Part shown: positions 5,058 through 6,333 of the stretch, piece by piece | Numbering within the stretch: position 1 is the first letter of the stretch | How the letters are laid out: each line of letters opens with the position of its first letter | NCBI GenBank assembly: GCA_903899865.1 | Contig: CAIUKZ010000548.1 | Location: forward strand, 1-6,333 | Reading direction: 5' to 3' | Source: an uncultured Bacteroidales bacterium | GTDB lineage: Bacteria; Bacteroidota; Bacteroidia; Bacteroidales; Paludibacteraceae | Length of the DNA: 6,333 nt | Position numbers and translations under genes: made by a program | The notes under the pieces: model-generated | What the model was told of the DNA's origin: nothing | The model's input: only the letters and a program-made list of their open reading frames with translations | The model's database searches: none

Positions 5058-6333
5058 ATGAACGTTTTTTCAAAATTCAATCCACACCTCCAGCGAATCT
5101 CTTTGATAGGGGTGAGTATTGGATTATTAATTTTTATTTCCAACTTTTTTTATTTTCGCTTGGATTTGACTTCTGACAAACGATTTACCATCTCAGAGCC
5201 GACCAAAAAACTGCTAGAAAACATAGATGAGCCAATTAAGGTGACCATCTATCTCGAAGGCGACCTCAATCCTGGTTTTCTTAGACTCAAGAAAGCTACT
5301 GCCGATTTGTTTGAAGAGCTTTCTGCTCATGGCAAAAGCAAGTTTGTGATGGAATATGAAAATCCATCCTCTGCCAATAGCGAAAAAGAACGCAATGAAA
5401 AATACACCCAATTGGCAGCGAAAGGACTCATCCCAACAGCCGTGTACGAACGCGACAAAGAAGGTAAAGCCATTCAGAAAGTAATATTCCCATGGATAGA
5501 AATTAGTCAAAACGGGAAGAGAATTCCTATCTGCCTGCTGAAAAATATCAGAGGCAACTCAGGTGAGGAGAATCTTAATGTGTCAGTAGAAAACCTGGAG
5601 TTTGAAATTACGGATGGCATCAGAAGAATGCTGAGAAAAGTCACTCCCAAAATTGCTTTTATAGAAGGTCATGGCGAACTCAACGAAGCGGAAACCTATG
5701 ATATCAGCAAGTCACTCAGCAAATACTTCCAAATAGACAGAGGTGTAATTGCATCAGATGCAGCTATTCTCAATCCCTACCAATGCATCATCATTGCCAA
5801 GCCTACATCACCCTATTCGGAAACCGATAAATACATCATTGACCAATACATTATGAATGGGGGTAGAGTGCTATGGCTGCTGGATGGTGTGAGAATAGCA
5901 AAGGAAAATCTGTCCAAAAATGGACTCTCACCTGCTATGGAGCTAGACGTCAATCTTTCCGATCAACTCTTCAAATACGGCATCCGCATCAATCCTGTCA
6001 TTATTCAAGACATACAATCGACCTCTATTCCCATCAACATAGCTCCTGCTGGCGAAAAACCACAATTCGAGCCAAGTCCATGGTTTTACTCCCCACTGCT
6101 TTTGGCGTCCAACATTCATCCAGTGACCAAAAATATCACCGAAGTCAAAGCCGATTTCTGCTCTGGAATAGACCAGGTGGGCGACAATAAAGATATTAAA
6201 TACTCATTGCTGTTGGCCTCGTCAGACAATTCACACATACTGGGTACACCCACCACCATTGATTTAGCCAAGATGCCCAATCCCAAAGATCATGCCTATT
6301 TCAATGCCAGCTATTGCCCTGTGGCAGTAGGTG
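5058..6333 (+). CDS. gldG: Gliding-motility-associated ABC transporter component GldG (N-terminal part, runs off right edge)
   Basis: GldG is the extracytoplasmic, membrane-anchored auxiliary subunit of the GldA-GldF-GldG ABC transporter, found in Bacteroidota and linked to gliding. The first 425 codons are present and open to the edge; the family is usually about 550 residues, so the C-terminal part, normally ending in a membrane span, is missing. Residues 14-33 form a membrane anchor. DLTSDKRFTIS at 36-46 is the family's conserved start of the extracytoplasmic domain. KVTIYLEGDLNPGF (61-74), FIEGHGEL (201-208), GGRVLWLLD (268-276) and DQLFKYGIRIN (302-312) also match the family (ABC_transp_aux type). 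The ATG at 5058 has an in-frame TAA at 5046-5048. The gene follows the trifunctional glycosyltransferase gene by 76 bp on the same strand with no clear promoter in the gap, so read-through is plausible. The usual gldF permease gene is not upstream. Another auxiliary protein of the same family is less likely. Confidence 0.88.
   Translation, partial: MNVFSKFNPHLQRISLIGVSIGLLIFISNFFYFRLDLTSDKRFTISEPTKKLLENIDEPIKVTIYLEGDLNPGFLRLKKATADLFEELSAHGKSKFVMEYENPSSANSEKERNEKYTQLAAKGLIPTAVYERDKEGKAIQKVIFPWIEISQNGKRIPICLLKNIRGNSGEENLNVSVENLEFEITDGIRRMLRKVTPKIAFIEGHGELNEAETYDISKSLSKYFQIDRGVIASDAAILNPYQCIIIAKPTSPYSETDKYIIDQYIMNGGRVLWLLDGVRIAKENLSKNGLSPAMELDVNLSDQLFKYGIRINPVIIQDIQSTSIPINIAPAGEKPQFEPSPWFYSPLLLASNIHPVTKNITEVKADFCSGIDQVGDNKDIKYSLLLASSDNSHILGTPTTIDLAKMPNPKDHAYFNASYCPVAVG

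Noticed and set aside
5214..5510. 98-codon minus-strand frame opposite gldG
   Set aside because: Antisense shadow of gldG, with no family resemblance.
5873..6190. 105-codon plus-strand frame inside gldG
   Set aside because: The gldG frame is open through the whole region and carries the family motifs; this frame is a composition-driven shadow with no domain.

Overview
The window looks like a chromosomal segment of a Bacteroidota bacterium, most likely a gliding or Cytophagales-like member. Three signs support this. A GldG-family protein is present, and this family belongs to Bacteroidota gliding machinery. No Shine-Dalgarno-like sequence precedes the starts. The intergenic DNA contains boxes matching the Bacteroidota promoter consensus TTTG-N(17-23)-TAnnTTTG. 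The DNA is moderately AT-rich. The genus cannot be named from the sequence alone.

Layout. The left sixth is a leftward chromosome-partition operon, parA then parB (parB runs off the left edge). A 541-bp divergent intergenic region (1075-1615) follows. It holds candidate promoters for both directions, a perfect DnaA-box 9-mer and an AT-rich hairpin, but no convincing gene. Next comes one very large rightward gene (1616-4981). It encodes a 1121-residue membrane protein that joins a GH18 glycosidase-like domain, a NodB/CE4 polysaccharide deacetylase and a processive GT2 glycosyltransferase. A 76-bp gap, largely filled by three exact-length 16-bp tandem units, leads to gldG, which runs off the right edge.

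How the genes may work together. ParA and ParB form the usual ATPase/CTPase segregation pair. The trifunctional protein can be read as a one-polypeptide exopolysaccharide machine: the cytoplasmic GT2 domain polymerises, probably from a UDP-N-acetylhexosamine, while the deacetylase and glycosidase-like domains face the periplasm and modify or trim the product. This resembles the jobs split between PgaC/IcaA and PgaB/IcaB in poly-GlcNAc systems. The gldG gene lies on the same strand just downstream with no promoter seen in the gap, so co-transcription is possible. The usual gldF permease gene is not upstream of it.

Novelty. The GH18-CE4-GT2 architecture has been recognised by domain databases but, to my knowledge, remains functionally obscure. 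It is the best candidate here for an under-described system. The par genes are ordinary.
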